A DNA stretch of 64,000 nt, taken from NCBI GenBank assembly GCA_016758965.1, contig JAEPRB010000079.1, forward strand, positions 1 to 64,000. The letters run 5' to 3'. This DNA is from Circinella minor. Its lineage: Eukaryota > Mucoromycota > Mucoromycetes > Mucorales > Lichtheimiaceae. The translations under genes and the position numbers were made by a program. Positions 10,667 to 22,976 of this stretch are shown here, piece after piece; within the stretch, counting starts at the first letter, position 1; each line of letters begins with the position of its first letter. The notes beneath the pieces were generated by a model that saw only the letters and a program-made list of their open reading frames with translations, was not told where the DNA came from and did no database searches.

Positions 10667-12734
10667 ATGGCTTCTACAACACCCAAGGTGTTAACTGTTG
10701 AAAATATGAATCCTCATATTCGTGAAATGGAATATGCTGTTCGTGGTCGTCTTGCTATTCGTGCTGAAGAACTTCGTGATGAATTAGCTCAAGGTGCTAC
10801 CAATTTACCTTTTAACAAAGTTGTTAGTTGTAATATTGGTAACCCACAACAATTAAATCAAAAACCTATTACTTTTTTCCGTCAGGTATCTATGATTATC
10901 ATTTTTTTTTTTTTTACACACGCTCTTTGAAAGGATTTATTTATTAAAAAAAAAGAGGGGGGGGGACGGATTTCGTTTGTTAGGTTGTCTCTTTGTGTGA
11001 AAATCCTGATCTTCTTGAACCAGAAAAAGAATCTCTTGTATCTCAATTGTATCCTATTGATGCTATTCAAAGAGCACGTCAAATTTTAAAAGATATTGGT
11101 GCTAGTATTGGTGCTTATTCTCATTCTCAAGGTGTTCCTGCTCTTCGTAAATCCGTTGCTAACTTTATTGCTGAACGTGATGGTTATCCTGCTGATCCAA
11201 ACTCACTTTATTTAACTCAAGGTGCTTCTGCTGGTGTACAAAATATTCTTTCTATTTTGACACAAAATGAAAAAACTGGTATTCTTATGTAAGTGTTTAT
11301 GAAAGGGGGGGGGACAGGGGGGAAAGAAGGGGTATATTATTATTATTATTTTTTTGTTTGAAGTGGATTTTTTTTGGGGGGGGGGAGGACATGGATGATG
11401 ATATATGTTGGATGGAAACAAAAAATAAGATCTAACAATAAAAAATTTATATATATATATTTTTAAGTCCTATCCCACAATATCCATTGTATTCTGCTAC
11501 ATTGACCCTTTTAGGTGCTACTCCTGTTCCATATTATCTTGATGAAGAATCTGGTTGGAGTTTAGATGTTGAAGAAATCCGTAAAACAGTACATGAAGCA
11601 CGTAGTAAGGGTACTGATGTTCGTGCTTTAGTTATTATTAATCCTGGTAACCCAACAGGTCAATGTCTTGAAGCTTCCAATATGCAAGATATTCTTACTT
11701 TTTGTCATGAAGAACGTTTATTATTAATGGCTGATGAAGTATATCAAACCAATATTTATGAACCTGAACAACGTCCTTTTGTCAGTTTCAAAAAGGCACT
11801 TATGGAACATCCTCAACGTGATACTATTGAATTAGTCTCTTTCCATTCTATTTCAAAGGGTATGATTGGTGAATGTGGTCGTCGTGGTGGTTATTTCGAA
11901 TGTTGTAATTTGGATAAGGGTGTTACAGAACAACTTTATAAGATGGCTTCTGTTTCTTTATGTCCTAATGTCAGTGGTCAAATCATGACTGCCCTTATGG
12001 TGACTCCCCCCAAGCAAGGTGACCCATCTTATGAATTATATCAAAAAGAAATGACTGGTCTTTATGAATCGTTACGTCGCCGCTCCAAAAAATTAGAAGC
12101 GGTGTTTAATGCCATGGAGGGTGTCACTTGTCAACCAGCAATGGGCTCCATGTATCTTTTCCCTCGTATTCGATTACCTGAAAAAGCTTTAGCTAAAGCA
12201 GCTGAATTAAATCAAAAGCCTGATGCTTTCTATTGTGATCAAATGCTTGAAGCTACTGGTAAGCCTTTTTTCTTTTGATTTGGGAATGTTATTTATGTGT
12301 ATTTGTGAGTGAGTGAGTGTGTGTGTGTGTTGGGGGGGAAATAGGTGAATTTATTTAGGACTAACTCTTTTGCATTATAATTGATTCCGCGGATCCTTAA
12401 TAAAATAATTAGGCGTCTGTGTTGTCCCAGGTAAAAAAAAAAAAAATAATAATTTTTTTTTCAATTCCCACGACTGTAGCCAATCAAAAATCATTTAAAA
12501 CTAAAAATATAATTTTTTTTTTATAATAGGTTCTGGTTTTGCTCAAAAGGATGGTACATGGCATTTCAGGTAAGTTCTCAAAGGATTGGGGAATGAATAA
12601 GTTAAAATAAGATATTAAATCGTCCTATTATAATCATTTATAGATCTACTTTCTTACCAGAAGAGAGTTTATTTGATGAATTCTGTGGTCATTTGAAAGA
12701 TTTCCATGCCAACTTTATGGCCAAGTACAAGTAA
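10667..12734 (+). CDS. ALT: Alanine aminotransferase (glutamate-pyruvate transaminase)
   Basis: Six exons give 487 aa: 10667-10885, 10984-11288, 11468-12258, 12413-12430, 12530-12569 and 12644-12734. It converts alanine and 2-oxoglutarate to pyruvate and glutamate using PLP. Seen in sequence: the N-terminal ALT block (VRGRLAIRAEEL), SCNIGNPQQLNQKPITF, the cofactor-loop region YLTQGASAGV, IINPGNPTG, MADEVYQTN and the PLP-lysine block SFHSISKGMIGECGRRGG (Lys about 305). The family GVCVVPGSGF block appears only when an 18-nt microexon (12413-12430) is included. The start lacks an obvious mitochondrial presequence, so a cytosolic isoform is likely. Length is normal for the family. It is convergent with the WRAP73 gene. 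Confidence 0.95.
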
Positions 12735-13050
12735 AAATATCATAATTTTTGGCTCCTTTTTCCTTCTCTCTAAAACCTCCTACACTCCCATCTTTTTTTC
12801 GTCATATATTACATTTTTTCATTTTCATTTCATTTTCATTTCATTCTTTTTCATCCTATTCCCCATTTTTTTTTTCGCACATAGTATTTAATAATTGAAG
12901 AGAAGGGATGGTTGAGAGGAGTTGGATTGGATGGTAGAAGATGAGAAGGATATATTATATTATATATTTTTGTATAACTTACTATTATAAAGTTAATTTT
13001 TCTTTTTGTTTTCATATTCTTTTATTTTATTTTATTATAACAAATTATAT
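12735..13050. other. Short convergent intergenic region
   Basis: 316 bases between the stops of alanine aminotransferase and WRAP73. It is pyrimidine-rich at 12760-12880 and then AT-rich. It should hold both 3' UTRs. Confidence 0.5.
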
Positions 13051-15016
13051 TTATGTTGATATAACATGTTGAGCAAGACAAAATAATCCAGTATCTATGA
13101 ATAATAATGATTCACCATTTTGACTCCAATTAAGTTTTTTTATACTAAAGTCAGCTAAAGAAAACAAAAATTATAGTATTAGCCGAAAAAAAAGTAATTG
13201 TAGATCAAAAAAAAGTTGGGTTGTCGGGCCCGCATCAAAAAAAAAGTGACGGGTTAGACGGAAGTTGTATATGTATTTGTTTTTTTTTTTTTTTTTGGGG
13301 GGGGGGAGAGAACAGTAACTTTACCTGCAGGAACGGGTACTACACCCAGTTTTAATTGTGAATCATTATGATTACGTTCAGTTAAATAAACATATTGATG
13401 ACCACAAGTAATAGCTAATATATAAGGATCGGATGGATGCCATGTTAATTGTTTTACTGATTGTTGTTGTAACACAATCATGCAACATTCTAATCGGCTG
13501 ATATCCCAAATCCAAAATGCTGTTGGCATACTATCTAATATAATTGTTTTTTTTTTTTTTTAAGTTATTTTATAAAGATCATTCGATTTTATATATTTTT
13601 AACTTACCATCTCGAGTACATAAATATTTCCCATTCGAATTAAATTGACAATAACTAATTCCTATCTTTGGATAAGGTGTATTATATTCAGGTCGTAATA
13701 TGGGTATATTGATAGGTCGTTTTAAAATAGTACGGTCTAATAAAAGTAATATATGGAAAGAATAAATTTTATAATCTTTTAATGTATTATCAATTTTTTT
13801 TTTTACTTACATGATACTGCAGGAATTTTGGTAGATCCATCTTGATGATACACTACCTTAATATATAGGATAGATAGAGAGATAATCAAAAAAATAATGA
13901 ACAGAAACTAAAAGTGATATAGAAGAAAATCAAAACTTACTGCTGATTTTTGAAATTTTTGATCTAATGTAGATGGATGATAAAATTCACTAACAAGTTT
14001 CCAATCACTTGTTCGTAATAATCGTACTTTTTGATCATAACTACCAATAGCAATTAAATTTGAATCTGAACTCCATCCAATACTTTTAATTCCTAGTCCA
14101 TGTTCATAAGCTTGATAAGATGTATGTAATAATCCATCTACTCCATATACTAATAATTTATACTAAAAAAATTCAAATTAATATTATTATTTTTTTGATC
14201 TTAAAAATGTCACTTTTTTTTTAATAATTTCCTTACTTACATATAAACAATTATCCCATACAGCTAAGAATTGACTATCTGGTGACCATTTTATATTACA
14301 TAAATCAATTGTATCTGTTATAATATGCTATACATATTTAAATATATATATATATATATATATTTAGAATATATGTGTATATCAACTCTTTTTTAAATGA
14401 CTCACCTTGAATAATGCAGTAGCTGACCAAGTATAAATACTTATACCTTCTTTTCCTTGACGATTTTCAATCACTGCAACATATTTTCCATCTGGACTTA
14501 TTTCACAACCTTTTTCCATAAATTTTGGATATTGAATATATCTGACTTGATTATCTGTTAACATCCAAACAGATATTCGTAACTATATTTTTTTAATCGC
14601 GTGTCGCGTAATTAGAACGCGATTTTTTTTTTTTTATCATATTCTCCCTTCTTTGTTTTAAAATATATATTCACCTTGAATTCAGAACTACATAATATAC
14701 TTGTAGAATCAGCACTCCACCATACTCGACGAATACCAAACGAATCATCTTTAATTCTTCCATGCCAATAAATATCCATTAATGACCATACTTGAATAAT
14801 TGATTTATCCGTATTTACTACCAAGATATGTTTTGAATTAGGGGACCAATGCCATTGTTGAATAATGTATTGACATTCAAAGACATGCATAATAGTAAGT
14901 GACGCTGTATTATTACGAATGACAAGACGTTTTTGATCAACAACACTGGCAACATAAGATCCATTAGGTGAAAAACATGATTGTGTATGTTTATAAAAGT
15001 CACTGAATTTTAACAT
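13051..15016 (-). CDS. WRAP73: WRAP73/Wdr8 WD40-repeat protein
   Basis: Eight exons give 438 aa: 14675-15016, 14406-14582, 14241-14327, 13941-14162, 13811-13856, 13608-13736, 13325-13534 and 13051-13154. I start at 15016 (MLKFSDFYKHTQSCFSPNG) rather than the upstream in-frame Met at 15064, because this matches the short N-terminus of the family. WD-like repeats are seen as YIIQQWHWSPNSKHIL, IQVWSL, CNIKWSPDSQFLAVWD, GIKSIGWSSDSNLIAIGSYD, QLTWHPSDPYILAI and a C-terminal KKLNWSQNGESLF. The human protein is about 460 aa, so this is full length. In fission yeast and animals Wdr8/WRAP73 sits at spindle poles or centrosomes in a complex that anchors minus-end microtubules. The local role is inferred from the family. 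Confidence 0.92.
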
Positions 15017-15822
15017 AGTATTGTTATTCTTTGTTGTTATTGTTGTTATTGAATGGGTATGCATATATAATTATAAGTTTTATAAGTAGTAGTAAAATGG
15101 TTTCAATAATAATTATAATAAATTACAGGAACAAAAAAAAAAAAAATATACAGAAAGAATGAAAAAGTGTTAGAGGTTCAAGTTCAGTTTGCATAGTGTA
15201 ATTATTTGATTTTTTTTTTTTTTTTTGGCTCCCTCACTCACTAGCCAGTCAAATTAAAAAAAAACACCAATTAAACTTTTCTATTATCATTAACTTTTTT
15301 TTTTTATATAAATAGAGTAATAGATAATCTTATAAGGTTATCAGATGAGTTTATAATCAATTCTATCTTAAAAAAACAACCTGACTAAAAAATGATTAAT
15401 AATAATGCAAGTGTTGGCATTGGTTATGTATGTTTTATAAAAATAAAAATGATATGTTACTCTATAATTCCCCTTCCCTCCCAATTGTAATAATAACTTG
15501 AAACTTTTTCACCAACATATTAAAACTTGTAATATACTCGCTTGAACTTTCAATATTGTTTGAGAGGAACAATCGTTGTTATTATTTTAAGCACACAGGG
15601 AAATAATAGCTAGTAGCTAGTAAATGAGTTGTTTATAACAAGAAATATATCTATTATAGCAATAGTATTTTACATATAATTGACAATAATTATTTTTATT
15701 TATTTATATATTACACAGTTTTCTTAATAAATAAAAAAAAATAAAGTCTTTACTATATATACAACTTTCTATTAAAAAGAAAATGAAACTATGATAACAC
15801 TATTTTTTTTTTTTTGTTTTTT
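15017..15822. other. Intergenic: WRAP73 promoter and oxidase 3' region
   Basis: 806 bases of AT-rich DNA with A- and T-runs. It includes a T-run with CCCTCACTCACTAG at about 15211-15243. No ORF or RNA was recognised. Confidence 0.45.
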
Positions 15823-17889
15823 CTAATAGGTTCCAACTCGTTTTTCCGAAAGTAACATCTCTGGTGCTATTTCTAAAGCAGTCATCATTCCCATGATCAT
15901 ATGCATCGTATTATGACAATGTATTGCCCCTAATTTTTTTTTTGTTGCATTAATATTCATTGTTGTCATGTTACTCAAAAAAATAATAAATATTCCAAGT
16001 GGGCTCGAACTAAAACAACATGAAATTTTACTACTTACAAACACCAGGATTATCTGCATAAAGACGAATTTTAGTCCATCCACAAGGTATTACATCACCA
16101 GGTTTTGCTTCTTTTTCAAGTTGAGGATCTAAAACTGGATCTACCAAAGTGACATCACGTAAAAATGGATGAGGTATATTTCGTAAATTACCATCCTTTT
16201 TTTCATCATATTTTCCAGGACCATAAGCAATTTCCCAAAATGAATGACCATGTGTATGCCATGGATGAGAACGACACGTATCACCATAACCATGTGTCGT
16301 TTGAATTACAATATCTACTGTTTCCTTGAATTTTAATGGATACGTATTTAAATAAGGATCAAATCCAGAAGTTGTTATTAATTGTTGATAATTTGGTTCT
16401 TGTCGTTTTCCAGATAAGATTGTTGTCATGATTGTTTCTTTTGGATCTTCAAAAATCACATCATTGATATGCCATCGTTCAGCTTCTCCTTCTAATTTTT
16501 CATTACCAGTATAAAAAATAAGAGTACGATCAGGTTCTTGTCTAGCTACAACTGAAACATCATTGACAGGAATCAAGTTGGACCAATACCAATGAGGAAT
16601 AATATCAGGAAATGTAAACTTGTCACGAGGCGTTTGATAAACTTTTACACTGTTTTGTACTTCTTTTTTTTTCTGGCTCTCATTATGTACAAGTTGATAA
16701 TCTTGTTGTTCAAGTTGCTGAGCAGAAGAAGTATAACGTAAAATAGCCATTCCATTTGAAAATGGATCAACCCCTTCAGCATATCGACGTTGTGTAGTAA
16801 TTGAATAATCTTTTTGTCGTTTACGGTGATGACGGAATTTGGGTTTCAATAAAATTGAAAATCGTTGACCAGCGGATATTTCTAAAAATGGAACATCATA
16901 AGGTTGAAGCATAGTACCATCCACTTCAATGACAGTCAAATCATGTTGAGCAATAGCAAATCCAAGTGTTCGGAACGCTGTAGCACCAATGACCCGAATA
17001 CGGTAAGTCTTGTCCGGGTCGACGGAAATCACCGAGTATCCACGACAGTCTGGACCTTGAGGATAAGTTGGATCATTAATTGTACGACCATTTAATAAAA
17101 TACTAGGCGCATCCGGAATACCATGAAATCCAGGTGCAAGAAGGTAACTTGTCATTTCTTCGGCAGTTTCATGCCACCATTCACTTAATATAATGGTACG
17201 TTCATCATCATATTCATAAGGTCCTGCAGAAAGCTTTTGTAATAGAGTACCATTTTGTTGTAGTAGTATTTTATCTGGATCGGCACGTTCGGATTCATAA
17301 ACAATAAATGGTCCAAAAACTGATTCATCATGTGATGAAACGTGAGCATGATAAAAATATGTACCAGATTGATCATGTACTCTAAAATCATATAGGAAAC
17401 TTTCACCAGGTCCAATTGGATCTTGACTTATATAAGGGACACCTATTATATATATAAATAAAGAAAAAAAGAGAATTAGTATATATATATATATATATAT
17501 GTAGATCTTAACAAACAAGTATTTATTATCTAATTATAATTACCATCATATTCTGGTGTTCCATATTGACGAATACCATGATAATGAATGGTGATATCAT
17601 TTGATCTACCACCAACAGATGAATCTTGTCGAAATGATGTATCATTGTTACTTGACAACAAATTACGTACCAAAACTTTGACTCGATCACCAGTAGCAAC
17701 TGAAATTGTTGGTCCAGGTAATTGTTGATTTACCATTAATTTTTCACCCATATAACCAGAACAATCTGCATTATATTGTTCACGAGTAATATTGAATTCA
17801 TAATAATGTGTTTCATAACCATGTATACTATTCGTTGTTGTCGATAATATAATGAATAATAATATGAGTAATGAATATAATGAAATCAT
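15823..17889 (-). CDS. Secreted multicopper oxidase (laccase/ascorbate oxidase-like)
   Basis: Three exons give 618 aa: 17544-17889, 16039-17442 and 15823-15929. A hydrophobic signal peptide covers about residues 1-24. All four copper motifs are present: HYHG (His102, His104), YFYHAH, HPWHTHGH and, in the last exon, HCHNTMHMIMGM. The last supplies the T1 Cys and His and, ten residues after the Cys, a Met as axial ligand, where many fungal laccases have Leu or Phe. The last junction restores the usual NPGVW-x-x-HCH block. There is no C-terminal membrane segment and no FTR1 permease neighbour, so a Fet3-type plasma-membrane ferroxidase is less likely than a secreted oxidase of phenols, ascorbate or metals. 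N-glycosylation sequons (NIT, NDT) occur near the start. The substrate cannot be set from sequence alone. Confidence 0.9.
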
Positions 17890-20800
17890 TCTGTTCTATC
17901 GTCTATTAATAATTGATGCCAGTAATAAGTGTTTTTTTTAAAAAAAAATAGTAGTAGAGTTAAACAATAAAAAGAAATTTATAAATAAAAATTCCAATTC
18001 ATAAAAAAAAAAAAATATTATTATTTATATATTCTTTTTGTTCCTCTAAAAATAATCTCTTTTTTTTTGTTTACTTTTAATTTATACAGACAGGTTTATA
18101 TTTTTTTTTGTTCCTTGTATATTATAACTTTTTATTTTTATTATAAACCAAAAACAAAGAAGGCTTTGAACTATTGAAATATTAAGTAAGTTATTCTTTT
18201 CTTTGTACTCACACACACAAACACACATAACAAGAAAAGTATAATACGCCCGGTTGATAATTATATTTTTAGTATCCTTTTATTTAATTCATAAGAAAGG
18301 GCCGCATCTGTTAAAGTGGCTGATTTCTATAACAGCGAAGGAACGATATGATGACACATGTGTGTATATGTTTGTGTATAAAAAGTATAAAAAGAATCAT
18401 AACCATTGGTTATATATATAACAGCTCTTGAAGAAGTAAAACATAAAATACAATTTAAATTATTGAATGCATTATAAAACATAAATAAATAAATAAAATT
18501 AGATACATGTACCTTTTAAAATGAGTTGCATAAACCAAGTTATAAACCGGGTTGTCATATATTTGGGTAATTATTATTAATAGCTGTGTAGTAAGCCAGG
18601 TTCATGTTCTTTTTTACTCTTTGTAACCCGTTCGTGGGCTTAATTTTTTTTTTTTTTTAGTTTAGTTATATATTAGTGCATCATTTGTTACTGCTTACTG
18701 GTCATTAGTTTCCAAATATCGTTTAGATCATCAAACAAAAAAAAATCACTCAAGTCATGTAAAGTAAGAAATGATAGATTCCTTTTGTATAATACAGTAA
18801 TCTAACAGTTGTACCTTTATATTTATATTACTATATACTATATATTAAGTTTATTACTAAGTAAATATGTTTTTTAAAGTTTTATTTCTCTATTGAAATA
18901 ATAGAGAAATAAGAGAAAAACCATGCTTTTAATATTAAAGTCATAAATTAGTAATTTTAGCTACTGTTTCTAACTTGTCCTTTTTTTTTAAAAAAAATAT
19001 TATGTTTGTTACTCAATAATATATGACAACGCCAATGAATAATACTGGTATTACAAGTGGTCTTTGATAAACCAAATGTTAATCTTATGGTGGCAGAAAT
19101 AATAACCTGCATCTTTTGTTATTTCGGATAAACAAACAAACAAACACGCTTAATATATATTATATATATAAATAAATTTATAAATATTTCAGCAGCCGTA
19201 TTAAAAAAAAAAAAAAACGTGTTACAGTATTTTATTCTAAGAGATTCACTCTACTAATAATAAGGCCTTTTACTATAGAAAGCGTTTTCTTTTTTATTAC
19301 TTTTATCATTGAAACAAAAATAGTTGAAAAATAAACTAAAAAGTAAAATCTTATAATCAATCTTGTCTATATTCATGACGAAGTATGGTACGACCAATAT
19401 AATATTATTAAATCCTGCTTTTTTTTTTCAGGTGAAGTAGAAGTTCAGGGGTATATGAGAAAGAAGTTTATCGTGTTATAGAAAATAAATAATAATAATA
19501 GTAATAATAATGGGTTTTGAGTTAACAAATGTTACCCTTTTTTTTTTTTTTTTTTGGCTGAGCCGGCTTTAATAGGGATAAAAAAACTATCATGCTATAA
19601 AATTTGACAATAGGAACAAGAAGACCGAATTAAAAAATTATATATATATACATATTCAGTTATAATATTCTAATAATGGATTATTTCGTAAATATAAAAA
19701 GAAAATAAGGCGAAGTCAATAATACGTAATGTGATTTTTTTTTTTGAAAAAAAAAAAAAGTAAAGTGATCCAAATCCAAACAAAAGTTGAGCCACATTTT
19801 GCTATCATTTAAGAGCCAATTATCACTTATGAAACACTTAGTATTTTCGTTTTTCTTAAATTCTGTGTCCAAGACAGATGATTTTACATGTAAAATAACA
19901 TACTCGTTTCTTAAAAAACTTTAATGTTTAAACTTTTATATATTATCTTCCTGTTCTCGAGTTGTATTTTTCTAATATTACATAAAACTCGAATGACTTG
20001 TTACCAACTTGATTTGAGAAATTAGGATGGGCGTTTACTGTTTTATGCATCCTGTTGTCTGTAATTAATGGAAATGGCTGGGACGACACTGAAATATAAA
20101 CTTTTAATGTTACACACAGTTATTGTTTGTTTGCTGAAACCTTTTTTTATTATTATTTTCGAATGGAAATACAGTCTTTTATTTAACCCCACATCATTGG
20201 TTTACTTGGTGGCACATTGTGGCATTAAAATAGAAACATAAAATTTCTCGATTCTTTCCATGATGGACGATTTTTTTGCTCAAAAAAAAAACAGGGTGCA
20301 TCGACCCGTCTTTTTCTATTTATTTTGCTTATCATAATTTGTTGTTGCAGCTAATAAACAAAACAAGTAAAACTTTATTCTTTTTTTAGTAATAAATACA
20401 AATAAAAAACATTATTCAGTGTGCAAGTTTAATTATAAAAAAAGTAATATGCCATGAATAAATAAAAATAGTACCGTTTTGTAATTGGTATAAAGAATTT
20501 TCTTCTTTTTAGAACAGATTCTCGTAGTAATAACTACCTCTTTTTTTTTCTTTTTTCAAAAAAAAAAAAAAGAATAAAGTTCTCAAAAGTGGATATAACA
20601 GTTGCTGCATAATTGTTTGTTGTTATTGATAGCATTTGAAAATATAATATTAACGACATTGTTGTTATTCATTTTTTGAGTACATGATGAGAAGGAAAGA
20701 TAAAATGATGTTTACTTTGGACCCTAATATTTTTCTATTATTATTTGGTTTCGATATATTATCAACAAATTTATTATGAAATTAATATTGTTGTTTTCCA

Positions 20801-20999
20801 ACATAAAAGTGTTAACAGGATAAGCCAGTTTTTTTTACCTAGTTTTTTTTTATTTGAAAAAGAAAAACACAAAAAAAGTATAAATAATAGTGATTATAGC
20901 CGTAACATCCTTTTCTAATATTTCTATTATATTAATTGTTTGGCTTGTATAATTATCTAGTGGAGCGTGATACTTTTAATAACCAAATGGTAAGGGAAG
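17890..20999. other. Gene-poor AT-rich region upstream of the oxidase
   Basis: About 3.1 kb with no acceptable gene. It has many T- and A-runs, for example 18641-18658 and 19539-19555, and TATATA tracts. A 20-codon open stretch at about 18294-18353 (+) has protein-like composition but is too short to call. The proximal 500 bases probably hold the oxidase promoter. Confidence 0.4.
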
Positions 21000-21860
21000 G
21001 AAATCCAGTTAGGAACTACCTTAAAATGTCCCGCCTCCAGGTGAATTACGTATGTTCTACTGCATTTTTTGCTTAGCTTCATATATTCTATAATAGCTTG
21101 TTGTTGAAACTATAGACGAATCAAAATCTATGAGCGATACCATGATAAAAGTAAGATAAAGTAGAACCCATGGTTAGTAATGGTATAAAAAAAGTGGCCC
21201 CGTATAGTGCCAGTGGTTATAATAAATCATTTATATATCTAGAAAAGTCGTATCGCACATAAAGTACAGATCTGTGTATGTATCCATTTTATGAACAAGC
21301 TATATTTATACACATGTATACATAGACTGTGTAAGTAATGCTAAAAATATTAAAGACTTGCATACGTTCTATCACTTAGAATGTCACACATGTACTAAGA
21401 AAAAAAACCTTATAAGGCATGTTATTATTAATAATAGTTGGAGCAGTATTGTCTTTTTTTTCCTCCGGCCCTTGAAAGACAAATGAGTTGAATGACTTTA
21501 GAAATTTTAAGTATATATTTTATTATGAAAAATAACATACATGAGCTGTTTTATCACTAAATATGATGATGTGGTTATTTTCTTTCGATGGGAAGCAGTA
21601 ACAAATGATAGACGTAGACAAAAAGAATGTCTTTTACTAAATAGAATCTATTTAAAAGATAGTTTAATTATTCCCAATGTATACAGGTAAATAGTTATCA
21701 TCTCTTTTAATTTGCTTAGAAAAAAGCGGTTTTTTTTCTTGGACATGGTCTTGTTTAAGAGTTTTAAACGTGGCTTATAGATATATCAGTAATCATCTCA
21801 AATTACAATACAATGCGCTCTGTTCCATTTGGTCTCGGTGTACTGTCTCAATGTACAGTG
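21000..21860 (+). pseudogene. Coding-like debris, unidentified
   Basis: Several short open stretches on the + strand look like protein but do not join. One at about 21168-21261 includes SNGIKKVAPYSASGY. One opens with an ATG at 21541 (MSCFITKYDDVV, then FFRWEAVTNDRRRQKE) and ends at about 21693 near a possible donor. One near 21812 begins MRSVPFGLGVLSQ. The family is not recognised. It may be a decayed gene or mobile element, or chance. Confidence 0.25.
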
Positions 21861-22976
21861 AATTAATAACGGTGAACTGCTGAGCTTTTATAGATATTTT
21901 GAAAGAAAGTGGAATTAGGAACCAACCATATCAAGACAAATGACTTGCCAAAAAAAAGTATTTTGTCAATATATAGTATAATAAATGACCATTTTCTATA
22001 AAAAAATGAGTTGATCAAAATAGAAATACCAGCCAAATAAAAATAAAGAGAGAAGAGAAATGGGGTTAGAAACAAATAAGGAAATAAGTAAAAGCGTTGT
22101 CAAGGAAGAGAAGTAAAGAAATAAAACTTTAATTTGTTGCCATACATAAACGTGATAAAAATAAATGCGCACTCTTCATTTCTAAAAAGAAACACTGGTT
22201 AGCACGAAATAATTGAATAAGAAAAGAAGAATAAAGAAGGAGAATAGGGACATGAATCATAAAACATGAAGAGACGGTCAAACAAATTGTCAAAAAACTA
22301 AAAAAGAAGCACAATAGTATTGTATCGCATAATGATAAAAAAAAGTTAAATGTGAAAGCGTATTATTTAATGAGAAACCCTGCAGAACTACCGTCATATA
22401 TAGGTACACTGCTAAATTCATATATTCGATTATTTCTTAGATATTGTATAAATCATAAATAAAAATAATAAAATCATGCATTTGAAATTAAAAAAAAAAT
22501 CGTATATTTGTAGTTTTTAGATTGAAGTCAAAGGGTTAATTATAGGGTAATGTTTAATTGGGTGCTTTTGAGAGATCTTGACTAGTCAGCTAAATAAACC
22601 TAAAACTGTCAAAATTGGCGCTACAGACAAAATATTTATCAAACGTAGCCGGAATAAAAATGATTGTTGTTATGGTAACTGTTATGTGAACTAAGTTTTT
22701 TAAAAAAAGAAAGTAGAATGTTTAAATTTGTTACCAAAAGATTCAAAGATTTTTGGCAATAATTTTTTTTTTTACTTCATAATACTTGTGAAAGAGGCCC
22801 GTGCGTATGGCGATCTTGGTTAGTGACTGAGAGTGGACTAAAGAATTTGCTGAAACCACAGAATCTAAAATTACTGCTACAACTCCAGATTTCTTGTAAA
22901 AGTGTTTTTTTTTTTGGTTTTATTTACCCATGTCAACTTCATAATGGATCTTCAAGTTTCAGCATCTTTTGTTACA
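21861..22976. other. AT-rich region before the Harbinger relic
   Basis: About 1.1 kb without a supported gene. The left end of the PIF/Harbinger element should lie here or just upstream. I searched by eye for an inverted repeat matching the right flank (25620-26300) and found none. Confidence 0.35.

Noticed and set aside
12259..12278. Read-through end of alanine aminotransferase after residue 263 of exon 3
   Set aside because: It follows a good donor and would cut off the conserved C-terminal part found in later exons.
15017..15064. Upstream in-frame Met for WRAP73 (16 extra residues)
   Set aside because: The family begins directly with the FSDFYK-like segment; the extra residues are Thr/Asn-rich and not conserved-looking.
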